This document shows positions 8,382 to 17,631 of a DNA stretch of 40,852 nucleotides, piece after piece; positions within the stretch are counted from its first letter, which is position 1; each line of letters begins with the position of its first letter. The translations under genes were made by a program, and so were the position numbers. The notes beneath the pieces are model-generated. The model was not told where the DNA came from. It worked only from the letters and a program-made list of their open reading frames with translations, and did not search any database. Origin of the DNA: Burkholderiaceae bacterium (GTDB lineage: Bacteria; Pseudomonadota; Gammaproteobacteria; Burkholderiales; Burkholderiaceae_C); assembly GCA_016790175.1 (NCBI GenBank), contig JAEUPI010000170.1, positions 1 to 40,852 of the forward strand. The letters run 5' to 3'.

Positions 8382-10886
8382 ATGCCACTCACCGACTTCA
8401 ACTACGACCATCCCGACCGCGACGTGGCGGCGATCAAGCGCGCCGTCGCCAACAAGCTGATCTACGCGATCGGCAAGGACCCGGTCACCGCGCGCCCCGA
8501 AGACTGGCTGCACGCTGCCGCGCTGGCGGTGCGCGACCAGCTGGTCGAGCGCTGGATGGGCACCACGCGTGCCCAGTACGCGCAGGACGTGAAGCGCGTG
8601 TACTACCTGTCGGCCGAGTTCCTGATGGGGCGCGCTTTCACCAACGCGCTGCTGTCGCTCGAGATCGCGCCGGCGGTGCGGCAGGCGCTGGCCGATTTCG
8701 AGGTCGACTTCGACGCCATGGTCGAGCTCGAGCCCGACGCCGCGCTCGGCAACGGCGGCCTCGGGAGGCTGGCGGCCTGCTTCCTCGACTCGATGGCCAC
8801 GCTCGGCATTCCGGGCATGGGCTACGGCATCCGCTACGAGTACGGCATGTTTCGCCAGACCCTGGTCGACGGGCGCCAGGTCGAGGTGCCCGACTACTGG
8901 CTCACGCACGGCAACCCGTGGGAGTTCCCGCGCCCCGAGGTGACCTACCGCGTCTGCTTCGGCGGCCATGTGGAGCACCTGCATGGTGCCCAGCCGGGCG
9001 ACCGCCGGCGGTGGCTGCCGGCCGAAGACGTGCTCGCGATGGCCTACGACACCATCGTGCCAGGTTACGGCACGCAGGCCACGAACACGCTTCGTCTCTG
9101 GTCGGCCAAGGCCACCGAGGAGATGAACCTCAAGGCCTTCAACCAGGGCAACTACTTCGCCGCGGTGGAAGGCAAGCTGCATTCGGAGAACGTCTCGCGC
9201 GTGCTCTACCCCGACGATTCCACCGCCTCGGGGCGCGAACTGCGCTTGCGCCAGGAATACTTCTTCTGCTCGGCCAGCCTGCAGGACCTGCTGCACCGCT
9301 ACCTGCGCACCCACCAGGGCTTCGACGCGCTGGCCGACAAGATCAGCATCCACCTCAACGACACGCATCCGGTGCTGGCGGTGCCCGAGTTGATGCGACT
9401 GCTGGTCGACGAGCATGGCGTGGCCTGGGCCACCGCCTGGGCGCTGACGCAGCGGGTGTTCTCCTACACCAACCACACGCTGATGCACGAGGCGCTCGAG
9501 ACCTGGCCGGTCGACATGCTTGGCCGCGTGCTGCCGCGCCATCTGCAGATCATCTTCGACATCAACGCCGGCTTCCTGAAGCAGCTCACCGAGCGCAACG
9601 GCCACGACGTGGCGGCCATGCGGCGGCTGTCGCTGATCGACGAGCAGGGCGAGCGCCGCGTGCGCATGGCCTACCTGGCGGTGGTGGCCAGCCATTCGAT
9701 CAACGGTGTCTCCGAGCTGCATTCGCAGCTGATGCGGGGCAGCATCTTCTCCGACTTCGCCAAGCTCTGGCCCGAGCGCTTCAACAACAAGACCAACGGC
9801 GTGACGCCGCGGCGCTGGCTCGCGCAGGCCAACCCCGCGCTGGCCACGCTGCTCGACCAGCGCATCGGCAGCGGCTGGCGGCGCGACCTGTCGCAGCTCG
9901 AAGCGCTGCGCCACATGGCCGACCAGCCGGCGTTCGTGACGGCCTTCGCCGCCGCCAAGCGGCGCAACAAGGAACGTCTGGCGCGCTGGGTGTCGACCCA
10001 CCTGCCGCAGCTGAACCTGACGCTGGATCCGGACGCGCTGTTCGACATCCAGGTCAAGCGCATGCACGAATACAAGCGCCAGCTGCTCAACGTGCTGCAC
10101 GTGATCACCCGCTACCAGCGCATCCTCGCCGAGCCGCGCCTCGACTGGCTGCCGCGCGTGGTGGTCTTCTCCGGCAAGGCGGCCAGCGCCTACCAGATGG
10201 CCAAGCGCATCATCCACCTGATCAACGACGTGGCGCGCACCATCAACGCCGACGCGCGCATCGGCAACCGCCTGAAGGTGGTGTTCGTGCCCAACTACTC
10301 GGTCAGCCTGGCCGAGATCATCATTCCGGCGGCCGACCTGTCCGAACAGATATCGACCGCGGGCACCGAAGCCTCGGGCACCGGCAACATGAAGTTCGCG
10401 CTCAACGGCGCACTGACGATCGGCACGCTCGACGGCGCGAACGTCGAGATCCGCCAGCAGGTGGGCGAGGACAACATCTTCATCTTCGGCCACACCACGC
10501 CGCAGGTGGCCGAGATCCGCATGCGCGGTTACCAGCCCCGCAGCTACTACGAGGGCGATCCGCATCTGGCCGCCGCGGTCGACGCCATCGGCGACGGCAG
10601 CTTCAGCCCCGAGGAGCCCGAGCGCTACCAGTCGATCTACGACGCGCTGGTGAACTGGGGCGACCATTACCTGCTGCTGGCCGACTATGCGAGCTATGTG
10701 GCGACGCAGGATCGGGTGGACCGGCTCTACCGCGACCACGACGCGTGGACGCGCATGGCCATCCACAACGTGGCCGGCATGGGGCCCTTCTCGTCGGATC
10801 GCACGATCGCGCAGTACGCGCACGAGATCTGGCACACGCCGCCGGTGAAGCTGCCGCCCGCAGCGCGCCCGTTCTCGCGCCTGTAG
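8382..10886 (+). CDS. glgP: Glycogen/maltodextrin phosphorylase
   Basis: This 834-residue cytoplasmic enzyme releases glucose-1-phosphate from alpha-1,4-glucans using pyridoxal phosphate. The family is unmistakable: [11 protein letters not shown] near the start, [14 protein letters not shown] in the first third, [13 protein letters not shown], and the cofactor segment [14 protein letters not shown] with the PLP lysine at Lys671. Length matches bacterial GlgP/MalP (about 800-840). The ATG at 8382 gives the usual start, a short extension before the N-terminal helix. It stands alone, with a 123-base gap upstream and 143 bases downstream. Together with the amylase and importer it lets the cell use imported or stored glucans. 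GlgP cannot be told from MalP by sequence alone, and no other glg gene is in the window. Confidence 0.96.
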   Translation: MPLTDFNYDHPDRDVAAIKRAVANKLIYAIGKDPVTARPEDWLHAAALAVRDQLVERWMGTTRAQYAQDVKRVYYLSAEFLMGRAFTNALLSLEIAPAVRQALADFEVDFDAMVELEPDAALGNGGLGRLAACFLDSMATLGIPGMGYGIRYEYGMFRQTLVDGRQVEVPDYWLTHGNPWEFPRPEVTYRVCFGGHVEHLHGAQPGDRRRWLPAEDVLAMAYDTIVPGYGTQATNTLRLWSAKATEEMNLKAFNQGNYFAAVEGKLHSENVSRVLYPDDSTASGRELRLRQEYFFCSASLQDLLHRYLRTHQGFDALADKISIHLNDTHPVLAVPELMRLLVDEHGVAWATAWALTQRVFSYTNHTLMHEALETWPVDMLGRVLPRHLQIIFDINAGFLKQLTERNGHDVAAMRRLSLIDEQGERRVRMAYLAVVASHSINGVSELHSQLMRGSIFSDFAKLWPERFNNKTNGVTPRRWLAQANPALATLLDQRIGSGWRRDLSQLEALRHMADQPAFVTAFAAAKRRNKERLARWVSTHLPQLNLTLDPDALFDIQVKRMHEYKRQLLNVLHVITRYQRILAEPRLDWLPRVVVFSGKAASAYQMAKRIIHLINDVARTINADARIGNRLKVVFVPNYSVSLAEIIIPAADLSEQISTAGTEASGTGNMKFALNGALTIGTLDGANVEIRQQVGEDNIFIFGHTTPQVAEIRMRGYQPRSYYEGDPHLAAAVDAIGDGSFSPEEPERYQSIYDALVNWGDHYLLLADYASYVATQDRVDRLYRDHDAWTRMAIHNVAGMGPFSSDRTIAQYAHEIWHTPPVKLPPAARPFSRL

Positions 10887-11029
10887 CCGCTCGCGCTGCG
10901 GCGCGCGACCGCTCGGCGACAAATAACGTTACGCAGCGATACCGCGCCGAAAGGACGCGGCAGGGTCTGCTGGGCACCATGAGGTCCATGTTCAACCACC
11001 GGGCCTCAACCGGCCCACGAGGATCTCAA

Positions 11030-11509
11030 ATGAAACCCTGGCTCAAGCGAACCCTCGTCGGCGTGTTCGGCGCCTCCGTGCTCTTCGGCGGCCTGGCCGC
11101 CTGCTCGCACCGCCACCCCGGCCATGGGCATGGCTGGCAAGCGATGAGCGAGGAAGACGCCGCCCAGTTCAAGTCGCGCATGGTCGATCGCATCGGCGGC
11201 AAGCTCGAGCTCGACGAGGCGCAGAAGGCCAAGCTCGGCGTGCTGGCCGACAAGCTGCGCGAGCAGCGCAACGCGCTGGTGGCCGGCGGCGACCCGCGTG
11301 CCGAGTTCGCCGCGGTGATCGCCGGCCCCACGTTCGACCGCACGAAGGCCAAGACCCTGGTCGACGCCAAGACCGGTGCGATCAACACCAAGAGTCCCGA
11401 GGTGATCGCCGCGATGGCCGACTTCTACGACAGCCTCAAGCCCGAGCAGCAGGCCAAGGTGCGCGAGTTCATGTCACGTCGGGGTGGCCGCCATGGCTGG
11501 CGCAGCTGA
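11030..11509 (+). CDS. CpxP/Spy-like periplasmic lipoprotein
   Basis: This 159-residue exported protein has a signal segment ending in a lipobox LAAC, so it is probably lipid-anchored. A His-rich patch (CSHRHPGHGHGW) follows at once and could bind metal. The rest is charged and helical, with repeated MSEEDAAQFKSRMVDRI-like and LKPEQQAKVREFMSRR-like segments. The latter resembles the LTxxQ signature of Spy/CpxP chaperones in weakened form. A GAGG ribosome site precedes the ATG. It heads a run that ends in a response regulator and a sensor kinase, as CpxP does in the Cpx envelope-stress system. A role as a periplasmic chaperone or sensor-dampening partner is inferred from this. Length is normal for the family. 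Confidence 0.8.
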   Translation: MKPWLKRTLVGVFGASVLFGGLAACSHRHPGHGHGWQAMSEEDAAQFKSRMVDRIGGKLELDEAQKAKLGVLADKLREQRNALVAGGDPRAEFAAVIAGPTFDRTKAKTLVDAKTGAINTKSPEVIAAMADFYDSLKPEQQAKVREFMSRRGGRHGWRS

Positions 11510-11527
11510 AAGCCGCGAGCAGCATGT

Positions 11528-11565
11528 GACCCCCAAGTTCGCTTCGCTCGCTGCCCCCCGAGGGG
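11528..11565. repeat. REP-like interspersed repeat with GCCCCCC-GA-GGGGGC hairpin
   Basis: The segment CCCCAAGTTCGCTTCGCTCG followed by a GC hairpin (GCCCCC CGA GGGGGC, about 11552-11566) looks like an intergenic repeat that I recall as abundant in Rubrivivax/Leptothrix-type genomes. Only one copy is in this window, so the repeat status rests on recall and on its odd codon content. It lies between the lipoprotein stop and the likely start of the next gene. Confidence 0.5.
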
Positions 11566-11573
11566 GCGCGTCA

Positions 11574-12092
11574 GTGGCTTCGGGCGGCCGGGCGCCACTG
11601 ACCTGGTCGCCGGCGGCGGCCCGTGCTGCCGGCGCATGGAAGGCACAAGCATTGGCCTGGCGCCCACCGCGGATCGCGCTGGCGCTCGTGGTCGTCGCGC
11701 TGGCTGCGCACGTGGCGATCTGGGGTCCGAACGCACCGTTCGGCCGCCTCGTCTGGGCTGGGCTGGCGGTCGAAGCGGTCGGCCTCGGCTGGATGCTCTG
11801 GGCGGCGTGGCGCTTTCGGACCGTCGGCACGCCGATCAGGCCCACCGAGCATCCGAGACGCTTCGTCGACGACGGGCCGTTCCGCTTCGGCCGCAACCCG
11901 ATGTACCTCGGTATGGCCGTGTCGATGCTGGGCCTGGCGCTGAAGCTCGGCGCGCCGACGCTGGTTCTCGCCGCGGCCGCCTTTGTGTTCATCCTGCAGC
12001 GCGTGCACATCCCGCACGAGGAGACGCAGCTGCGCTCGGCCTTCGGCGGTTGGTACAGTGACTGCGCGGCGTCGGTGCGCCGCTGGCTCTGA
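11574..12092 (+). CDS. Isoprenylcysteine carboxyl methyltransferase-like membrane protein
   Basis: This small integral membrane protein (172 residues from the GTG at 11574) resembles the ICMT/PEMT methyltransferase superfamily. It has several hydrophobic helices (LALVVVALAAHVAIWG; LVWAGLAVEAVGLGWMLW; MYLGMAVSMLGLAL; LVLAAAAFVFILQ). It carries the family's C-terminal region: GPFRFGRNPMYLG, then the acidic turn HEETQLRSAFGGWYSDC. RNPMYLG and E-E-x-x-L are the usual AdoMet-side signatures. The frame is open back to an ATG at 11494, which would overlap the lipoprotein. That stretch encodes the repeat at 11528-11565, so the later GTG is preferred, with the repeat's GAGGGGG serving as ribosome site. 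The substrate is unknown. It sits inside a Cpx-like operon, eight bases before the regulator. Confidence 0.75.
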   Translation: MASGGRAPLTWSPAAARAAGAWKAQALAWRPPRIALALVVVALAAHVAIWGPNAPFGRLVWAGLAVEAVGLGWMLWAAWRFRTVGTPIRPTEHPRRFVDDGPFRFGRNPMYLGMAVSMLGLALKLGAPTLVLAAAAFVFILQRVHIPHEETQLRSAFGGWYSDCAASVRRWL

Positions 12093-12099
12093 ACCCTGC

Positions 12100-12780
12100 A
12101 TGCCACGCCTGCTGCTGATCGACGACGACGAGCAACTCGGGCCGCCGCTGGCGGCCTATTTCAAGCGCTTCGACTTCGAGCTGCAGCACGCCACGCGGCC
12201 GAGCGAAGGCCTGAAGCGGCTGCGCGCCGGCGGCTTCGACGTTGCCATACTCGACGTGATGCTGCCCGAGATGGACGGCTTCGCGCTGTGCCGCACGATC
12301 CGCGGCGAGAGCGCGATCCCGATCATCATGCTCACCGCCCGTGGCGACGTGATGGACCGCGTGGTCGGCCTCGAGCTCGGCGCCGACGACTACCTGCCCA
12401 AGCCATTCGAGCCGCGCGAGCTGCTGGCCCGCATCCAGACCATCCTGCGCCGCGTGGTGCCGGCCGCGGCGAACGGCGTGCGGCTGCTGCGCTTCGAAGG
12501 CCTCGCCATCGACCTCGACCGCCGCACGGTGCATCGCGGCGACGCGGCGGTGGAGCTCACCAGCACCGAGTTCGAGCTGCTCGCGCTGCTGGCCGGCGCG
12601 CCGCACAAGGTGTTCAGCCGCGACGACATCCTCGAAAGATTGCGCGGCCATTCGGCCGAGGACATCCACTCCCGTGCGGTCGACATCCTGGTGAGCCGCC
12701 TGCGCCGCAAGCTCGAGCCGCTGGACTGCATCCATACGCTGCGCAATGTCGGCTACACCTTTGCCGGGGTGCGCGTGTGA
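12100..12780 (+). CDS. OmpR-family response regulator (CpxR-like)
   Basis: This 226-residue two-component regulator has a receiver domain (1-115) with the acidic pocket DDD (8-10), phosphorylation site Asp52 in ILDVMLPEMDG, switch Thr79 and Lys101. A winged-helix DNA-binding domain follows (about 130-226), with ELTSTEFELLALL and the recognition-helix region SRAVDILVSRLRRKLE, ending in VGYTFAG. All phosphotransfer residues are intact. It starts eight bases after the methyltransferase stop and overlaps the kinase gene by four bases (GTGA). It is therefore the cognate regulator of the kinase downstream. The order after a CpxP-like gene suggests CpxR, but orthology cannot be proven here. Confidence 0.94.
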   Translation: MPRLLLIDDDEQLGPPLAAYFKRFDFELQHATRPSEGLKRLRAGGFDVAILDVMLPEMDGFALCRTIRGESAIPIIMLTARGDVMDRVVGLELGADDYLPKPFEPRELLARIQTILRRVVPAAANGVRLLRFEGLAIDLDRRTVHRGDAAVELTSTEFELLALLAGAPHKVFSRDDILERLRGHSAEDIHSRAVDILVSRLRRKLEPLDCIHTLRNVGYTFAGVRV

Positions 12781-14135
12781 CGGCTGCCCGCACCGAGCGC
12801 CACACACGCTGGCAGGCCGCGCATGCGCGCTGGCACGCCACGCGCCGACGCTGGCGGCACTCGCTGAAGTGGCGCCTGGTCACCGTGTTCCTGCTGCTGG
12901 CGCTGGCGATGACCGGCGTGTTCCTGCTCGGCATGCAGCGTGTGGTGGCCACCGGCTGGCAGGGCTACGTGAAACCCATCGTCGCCGACTACGTGGATCG
13001 TCTGGCGGCCGAGATCGGCAGCCCGCCCGCTGCGGATCGTGCACAGGCCATCGCGGCGCGCCTGCCGATCTCGGTGCGCATCGAGGGGCCGCAGGTGCAC
13101 TACGACTCGCACCCCGAAACCCGCAATCATCGCCGCTGGGGCGGCGACGGTGACGAAGGCCGCGGTGCCGAAGGCTGGGGTCTGGTGCGCAGCACCGCCG
13201 ACGGCCACCGCATCCGCTTCGGCCTGACCAGCCCGCTGCAGGGCGACCGGCCGCGGTTCTTCGGCTGGCTCACGCTGGGTGTGCTGCTGCTGCTCACGGT
13301 ACTCGCCTTCGCCACCGTGCGTCGGCTGCTGCGGCCGCTCGAGACGATCAATGCCGGTGTCGCGCGCTTCGGCGCCGGCGACTTCGCCAAGCCGATCGTC
13401 ACGCCGCGGCGCGACGAACTGGGCGACCTGGCCGACCGCATCAACACCATGGCGCGCAGCCTGCAGGGCATGCTGGATGCCAAGCGCGCGCTGCTGCTGG
13501 CGATCAGCCACGAGCTGCGCAGCCCGCTCACCCGCGCCCGCGTGAATGCCGAGCTGGTCGGCGAGGGCGAGCACCGCGATGCATTGCTGCGCGACCTGGG
13601 CGTGATGCGCGACCTGATCACCGACCTGCTCGAAAGCGAACGGCTCACCGCGGGCCATTCGGCATTGCAGACCGAGGCCGTGCATCTGCCGACGCTGGTG
13701 CGCGAACTGGTGGCCGCGCAGTTCGCTGCCGAGCCGCTGGTGCTGAAGCTCGACGACAGCCTGCCCGCCATGCCGCTCGATCCCACGCGAATGAAGCTGC
13801 TGCTGCGCAATCTGATCGACAACGCGCTGCGCCATGGCGCCGGCGCGACACGGCCCGCCGAAGTGACGCTCGCCCGTGAGTCCGACGGCCATCTACGCCT
13901 GGCGGTGCGCGACTTCGGCCCCGGTGTGAGCGACGAACAGCTCGTGCAGCTGGCGCAACCGTTCTACCGCGCCGATGCCGCGCGCCAGCGCACCACCGGC
14001 GGCGTCGGGCTGGGCTTGTACTTGTGCCGGCTGGTCGTGCAGGCGCATGGCGGCACGCTGGATTTCGCGCGCGCCGAGCCGGGGCTGGAAGTGGTCGCGC
14101 GCTGGAAGCCGGCCGATCACTGTTCGGCGGTGTAG
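12777..14135 (+). CDS. Membrane sensor histidine kinase (CpxA-like)
   Basis: This 452-residue sensor kinase has a basic N-terminus, TM1 (about 33-53), a periplasmic loop of roughly 105 residues, TM2 (about 162-182) and a HAMP segment. The H-box ISHELRSPLTRARVN (His245) and the ATPase domain follow, with N-box NLIDNALRH, G1 DFGPGV and G2 GGVGLGLYL. The loop carries a His/Arg/Gly/Asp-rich patch (HPETRNHRRWGGDGDEGRG), which may be a sensing surface. The GTG start overlaps the regulator's stop by four bases, so translation is coupled. Its 3' end overlaps the convergent lipoprotein gene by 19 bases. The likely role is sensing envelope stress together with the CpxP-like lipoprotein, an inference from gene order. 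Confidence 0.93.
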   Translation: MTAARTERHTRWQAAHARWHATRRRWRHSLKWRLVTVFLLLALAMTGVFLLGMQRVVATGWQGYVKPIVADYVDRLAAEIGSPPAADRAQAIAARLPISVRIEGPQVHYDSHPETRNHRRWGGDGDEGRGAEGWGLVRSTADGHRIRFGLTSPLQGDRPRFFGWLTLGVLLLLTVLAFATVRRLLRPLETINAGVARFGAGDFAKPIVTPRRDELGDLADRINTMARSLQGMLDAKRALLLAISHELRSPLTRARVNAELVGEGEHRDALLRDLGVMRDLITDLLESERLTAGHSALQTEAVHLPTLVRELVAAQFAAEPLVLKLDDSLPAMPLDPTRMKLLLRNLIDNALRHGAGATRPAEVTLARESDGHLRLAVRDFGPGVSDEQLVQLAQPFYRADAARQRTTGGVGLGLYLCRLVVQAHGGTLDFARAEPGLEVVARWKPADHCSAV

Positions 14136-16162
14136 AGGTGCACCACCTCGTCGCAGGTGGCGTCGCCCGATGCACGCTGCAGCGTCAACACGTAGCGTAC
14201 CGGCGTGATCAGGTAGCCACCGGCATGCTGCACGCCGCCGAAGTCGCGCACGCTGATCCGCCCCGTGGTCGAGACCTCGACCCTGGCGTCCGAAGATCCG
14301 CCGGCCGTCAGGCCGCAGGGCGTGGCGATGTCGAGCACCGACGGCACCGTGCCGAGCCCGTTGAAGAAGTTCTGCCCCGTCACCGACAACGACACCGGGC
14401 GCACCGGGGGCGATGAACCCGAGGCGAACTGACCGATCAGGCTGGCCGTCGAATACGGCGCCGCCAGCTGCCGCTCCAGCATGCCGGTCTGCACGGCCGA
14501 GCCCGGGCCTTCCATCAGCAGCGCCTTGCCGCTGCCGGTGAGGTAGAAGATCGTCGACGGCAAGGCGCTCGAGCTCATCGTGCCGCGGCCATTGGCGGCG
14601 ACGCTGTAGCTTGCGGCAACTGACTGGCCGGCCGAGATCACGTAGTGGTTGTTCCGGTCGAGCGTGCCGCTGATCGAGCCCGCACCGTCGCTCGTCAGCA
14701 GGCCGGTGGTGGCCACGGCTGCGCTGGTGCTGCCGCCCGTGAGTTCGAACACATGGTGGCCCCGCAGTGCCGCGTTGCTGAACGGCGCGCCGCTCTGGCG
14801 CAGCGCGTAGCCGATGCGAATCGGCTTGCCGGCCGCCAGGTCGTCGGTCGACACGACGATCAGCGTATCGGCCGACACCACGTACAGCGCGAAATTGACG
14901 CTGCCCTGGCCGGCGATCGCCAGCTGCATCGTGCCGCGGCCATTGACGCCGACGCTGTAGCTGCCGGTGAAGGCGGTGTTCTGCGTCAGCGTGGTGCCGT
15001 CGTTGCCGTCGATGAGGCCCGCGCTGATGCCGCCCGCGCCGTCGGCGCTGAAGCGGCCGATGTTCGCGATGCGGTTGCCGGCGACGTCGGCACCGTTCCA
15101 CTGGAACACGTAATCGCCGTTGATCGCCGAGTTGACGAATGCGCTCGGGTCGGTACGGTGCAGCGCTGCGTTGCCGCGTGCGGCCATGTCGTAGAACGGC
15201 TGCATGAAACCGCGATCCCCGCTCGCGGTATGGCTCGAGCGCCAGTCGACCACGCCGCCAGCGGCGAGCGCGAAAGACAGCAGCCCGCGGTGGTCGCTGC
15301 CGATGGTGTAGGTGCCCGAGAAGGCCAGGTTCACGCGGTTGCCGCCTGCGGCGGCGAAGGCGATGCTGTCCTGCACGCCCGAGGCGATCAGGCCGTCACC
15401 ATCGGCGGTGAACAGGCCGGCCTGCACACCCGGCAGGCCGTTCAGCACGCCGCGATGCAGATAGGCATAGGTGCCGCTCAGCGTGCGGTTGTTCGTCGGC
15501 TGCAGCGTGATGCTGGCCGTGGCCGACTGGCCGGGATCGACCACCGAGGTCGCACGCACCGACACCGTGGCCGGATTCGGCACGGCCGGCGGTGCGTTGT
15601 AGAGCCCGCTGCTGCTCACGCTGCCGCAACCGGCCCCGGTGCAGCCGGCGCCGCTGAGGCTCCAGATCACCGTGTCATTGGTGTGACCGGTCAGCATGCG
15701 CAGGAACTGCCGCGTGTGGCCGACCGTCACGCGCGCCGCCGGCGGCCACACCGTGATCGCGACATCCGAGCCGATGGTCAGTGCAGCGCTCGCCGATTTC
15801 GTGGTGTCGGCCTGCGCCGTCGCGGTGACGCTGACGCTCGGCGGCATCGGCACCACCGCGGGTGCGCTGTAGAGCCCTGATGCATCGATCGTGCCGCAGG
15901 CGATGCCGGTACAGCCCGGGCCACCGACGGTCCACGTGACGGATGTATTTGCGCTGTTGGCGACCGTGGCGGTGAATTGCTGCGTCTGCGCCAGTTTCAC
16001 CGTGCCGGCCGTCGGCGACACCGTGACCGAGACCGGCGGTGGCGGTGCCTCGCCTCCGCCGCCACCGCCGCCACATGCGGCAAGCAGCGCAGCGATGCCA
16101 AGCGCTGCCCAGCCATGGCCCACCCGCACCGATCTCCTCCGCTGCAGTACCCGTCGACTCAT
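14117..16162 (-). CDS. Lipoprotein with Ig-like domains and triplicated beta-repeats
   Basis: This 681-residue surface or periplasmic lipoprotein has no known enzymatic motif. Lipobox LLAAC (Cys30) is followed by seven glycines and a proline tract, a common flexible tether. Two Ig-like (BIG2-type) repeats follow, each with the matching pattern QF-x-W-GC-G-ACG-SGLY-AP (about 50-220). Then come at least three longer repeats marked by SADGAG or TSDGAG and SYSVGVNGRGTM or SYSVAANGRGTM, each about 110-120 residues. The ATG at 16162 is chosen because the basic signal start follows directly; an upstream ATG at 16204 would add 14 residues. The gene converges on and overlaps the sensor kinase. Function is unknown; adhesion or surface binding is a guess from the domains. 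Confidence 0.85.
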   Translation of the reverse strand: MSRRVLQRRRSVRVGHGWAALGIAALLAACGGGGGGGEAPPPPVSVTVSPTAGTVKLAQTQQFTATVANSANTSVTWTVGGPGCTGIACGTIDASGLYSAPAVVPMPPSVSVTATAQADTTKSASAALTIGSDVAITVWPPAARVTVGHTRQFLRMLTGHTNDTVIWSLSGAGCTGAGCGSVSSSGLYNAPPAVPNPATVSVRATSVVDPGQSATASITLQPTNNRTLSGTYAYLHRGVLNGLPGVQAGLFTADGDGLIASGVQDSIAFAAAGGNRVNLAFSGTYTIGSDHRGLLSFALAAGGVVDWRSSHTASGDRGFMQPFYDMAARGNAALHRTDPSAFVNSAINGDYVFQWNGADVAGNRIANIGRFSADGAGGISAGLIDGNDGTTLTQNTAFTGSYSVGVNGRGTMQLAIAGQGSVNFALYVVSADTLIVVSTDDLAAGKPIRIGYALRQSGAPFSNAALRGHHVFELTGGSTSAAVATTGLLTSDGAGSISGTLDRNNHYVISAGQSVAASYSVAANGRGTMSSSALPSTIFYLTGSGKALLMEGPGSAVQTGMLERQLAAPYSTASLIGQFASGSSPPVRPVSLSVTGQNFFNGLGTVPSVLDIATPCGLTAGGSSDARVEVSTTGRISVRDFGGVQHAGGYLITPVRYVLTLQRASGDATCDEVVHLYTAEQ

Positions 16163-16328
16163 GATTGCCTTCCGTGATCCATCAGCGAGATTCTTCTGTC
16201 GCACCCGGGTGCGGCATTGAGTGCGCTCACGCCGACATGACGCGGACGGACATTCCTATCACCTGGATCAAACAACCGGCGTCCCGGTCGGCGACCGGCC
16301 CGGCGCAGCGGCCGGCGACAATGCGCGC

Positions 16329-17063
16329 ATGGACGAACCCCACACCTTCGACGGCAAACATGTGCTCGTGGTCGGCGGCAGCAGCGGCATCGGTGCCGGC
16401 ATCGGCGCCGCGTTCGCCGCGCGCGGTGCCACTGTCACCGTGACCGGCGCCACGGCCGACGACGTCGCTCGCGCGCAGGCCGATCCGGCACTGGCGGGCG
16501 TGCGCGTGCTCGCGCTCGACGTGCGCGACGATGCCGCGGTGGCTGTGTGCATCGCTGCGATCCCGCGCATCGACGTGCTCGTCAACTGCGCCGGCATCAT
16601 CCGCCGCCAGGAGGAACACGACCCGGCCGTGTTCGCGCAGGTGCTCGACATCAATCTGAACGGCACCATGCGCTCCTGCGCCGCGGCGCGGCCCAAGCTG
16701 GCCGCCACGCAGGGCTGCATCGTCAACACCGCCTCGATGCTCAGCTTCTTCGGCGGCGGCCTCGTGCCCGGCTACTCGGCCAGCAAGGGCGGCGTGGCGC
16801 AGCTCACCAAGTCGCTCGCGATCGCCTACGCGCCCGACCACATCCGCGTGAACGCCATCGCGCCGGGCTGGATCCGCACGCCGCTGACGCGGGCATTGCA
16901 GGACGACGAGGCCCGCAGCGCGAGCATCGTCGGCCGCACACCGCTCGGCCGCTGGGGCACGCCCGACGACGTGGCCGGCGCCGCGCTGTTGCTGGCATCG
17001 CCCTGGGCCGGCTTCATCACCGGCGCGGTGCTGCCGGTCGATGGCGGCTACCTGATCTCCTGA
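16329..17063 (+). CDS. Short-chain dehydrogenase/reductase (SDR)
   Basis: This 244-residue classical SDR has the cofactor motif GGSSGIG (16-22), NCAG (86-89, replacing NNAG), catalytic Ser136, and YSASK (Tyr149, Lys153). The C-terminal PVDGGYLIS is typical of dehydrogenases acting on sugars, hydroxy acids or 3-oxoacyl groups. Length is standard. The ATG at 16329 places the first strand at about residue 11. It lies 26 bases before a cupin dioxygenase of the dihydroxyacetophenone dioxygenase family, so the pair probably forms a small catabolic operon for a ketone or aromatic side chain. The substrate is not visible from sequence. Confidence 0.9.
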   Translation: MDEPHTFDGKHVLVVGGSSGIGAGIGAAFAARGATVTVTGATADDVARAQADPALAGVRVLALDVRDDAAVAVCIAAIPRIDVLVNCAGIIRRQEEHDPAVFAQVLDINLNGTMRSCAAARPKLAATQGCIVNTASMLSFFGGGLVPGYSASKGGVAQLTKSLAIAYAPDHIRVNAIAPGWIRTPLTRALQDDEARSASIVGRTPLGRWGTPDDVAGAALLLASPWAGFITGAVLPVDGGYLIS

Positions 17064-17089
17064 ACCGCATTACCACCCAGGCCATCACC

Positions 17090-17581
17090 ATGATCGTGCA
17101 ACTGCCCGGCATCCAGCCCGAGATCGCCGTGCGCGCGATTCCCGACGACGAGCGGGTCTGGGTCCCGCAGGCGCCGAGCGTGTGGTTCCGCCCGCTGCTG
17201 CTCAACACGGTCACGGGCAGCTGGTGCAACCTGCTGCGCGTGCGCAAGAGCGGCGTGCTGTCGCGTCACATCCACCCGAGCTGGGTCACCGGCTACGTGA
17301 TCAAGGGCTCGTGGCGCTATCTCGAACACGACTGGGTCGCGCATGAGGGCGCCTTCGTCTACGAGCCGCCGGGCGAGATCCACACACTGGTGGTCGACGA
17401 GGCGGCCGGCGGCGCGCCGGAGATGATCACCTTCTTCAACATCGCCGGCGCGATGGTCTACGTCGACGAGCAGGGCAATCACACCGGCTACGAAGACGTG
17501 TTCACCAAGATCGAGATGTGCCGCAGGCACTACGCGGCCTGCGGGCTCGGTGCGGGCTATGTGGACGCATTCATCCGTTGA
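17090..17581 (+). CDS. Cupin dioxygenase, 2,4'-dihydroxyacetophenone dioxygenase family
   Basis: This 163-residue single-domain cupin probably binds iron through His60, His62 and His98, seen in SRHIHPSWVTGYVIKG and PPGEIHT; Glu96 is also nearby. In this family the metal centre cleaves a carbon-carbon bond beside a carbonyl using oxygen. Length and the N-terminal WVPQAPSVWFRPLLLN are as I recall for the DAD family. It follows the SDR by 26 bases on the same strand. I see no strong ribosome site, which may mean coupling to the SDR. The exact substrate (hydroxyacetophenone, acetylacetone-like ketone or other) cannot be told. Confidence 0.78.
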   Translation: MIVQLPGIQPEIAVRAIPDDERVWVPQAPSVWFRPLLLNTVTGSWCNLLRVRKSGVLSRHIHPSWVTGYVIKGSWRYLEHDWVAHEGAFVYEPPGEIHTLVVDEAAGGAPEMITFFNIAGAMVYVDEQGNHTGYEDVFTKIEMCRRHYAACGLGAGYVDAFIR

Positions 17582-17631
17582 TGCGGCGCTGATCGAACCG
17601 GCGCGGGCACTGATTTCTGACGCCCAGGCTC

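Noticed and set aside
8097-10922. Minus-strand open frame of 941 codons opposite glycogen phosphorylase
   Set aside because: It has random-looking His/Val/Arg-rich composition and lies wholly over glgP, which has full family motifs.
16056-16075. Seven-glycine coding run in the lipoprotein as a phase-variable repeat
   Set aside because: The codons are mixed (GGC, GGT, GGA), so it is a protein tether and not a slippage-prone simple repeat.
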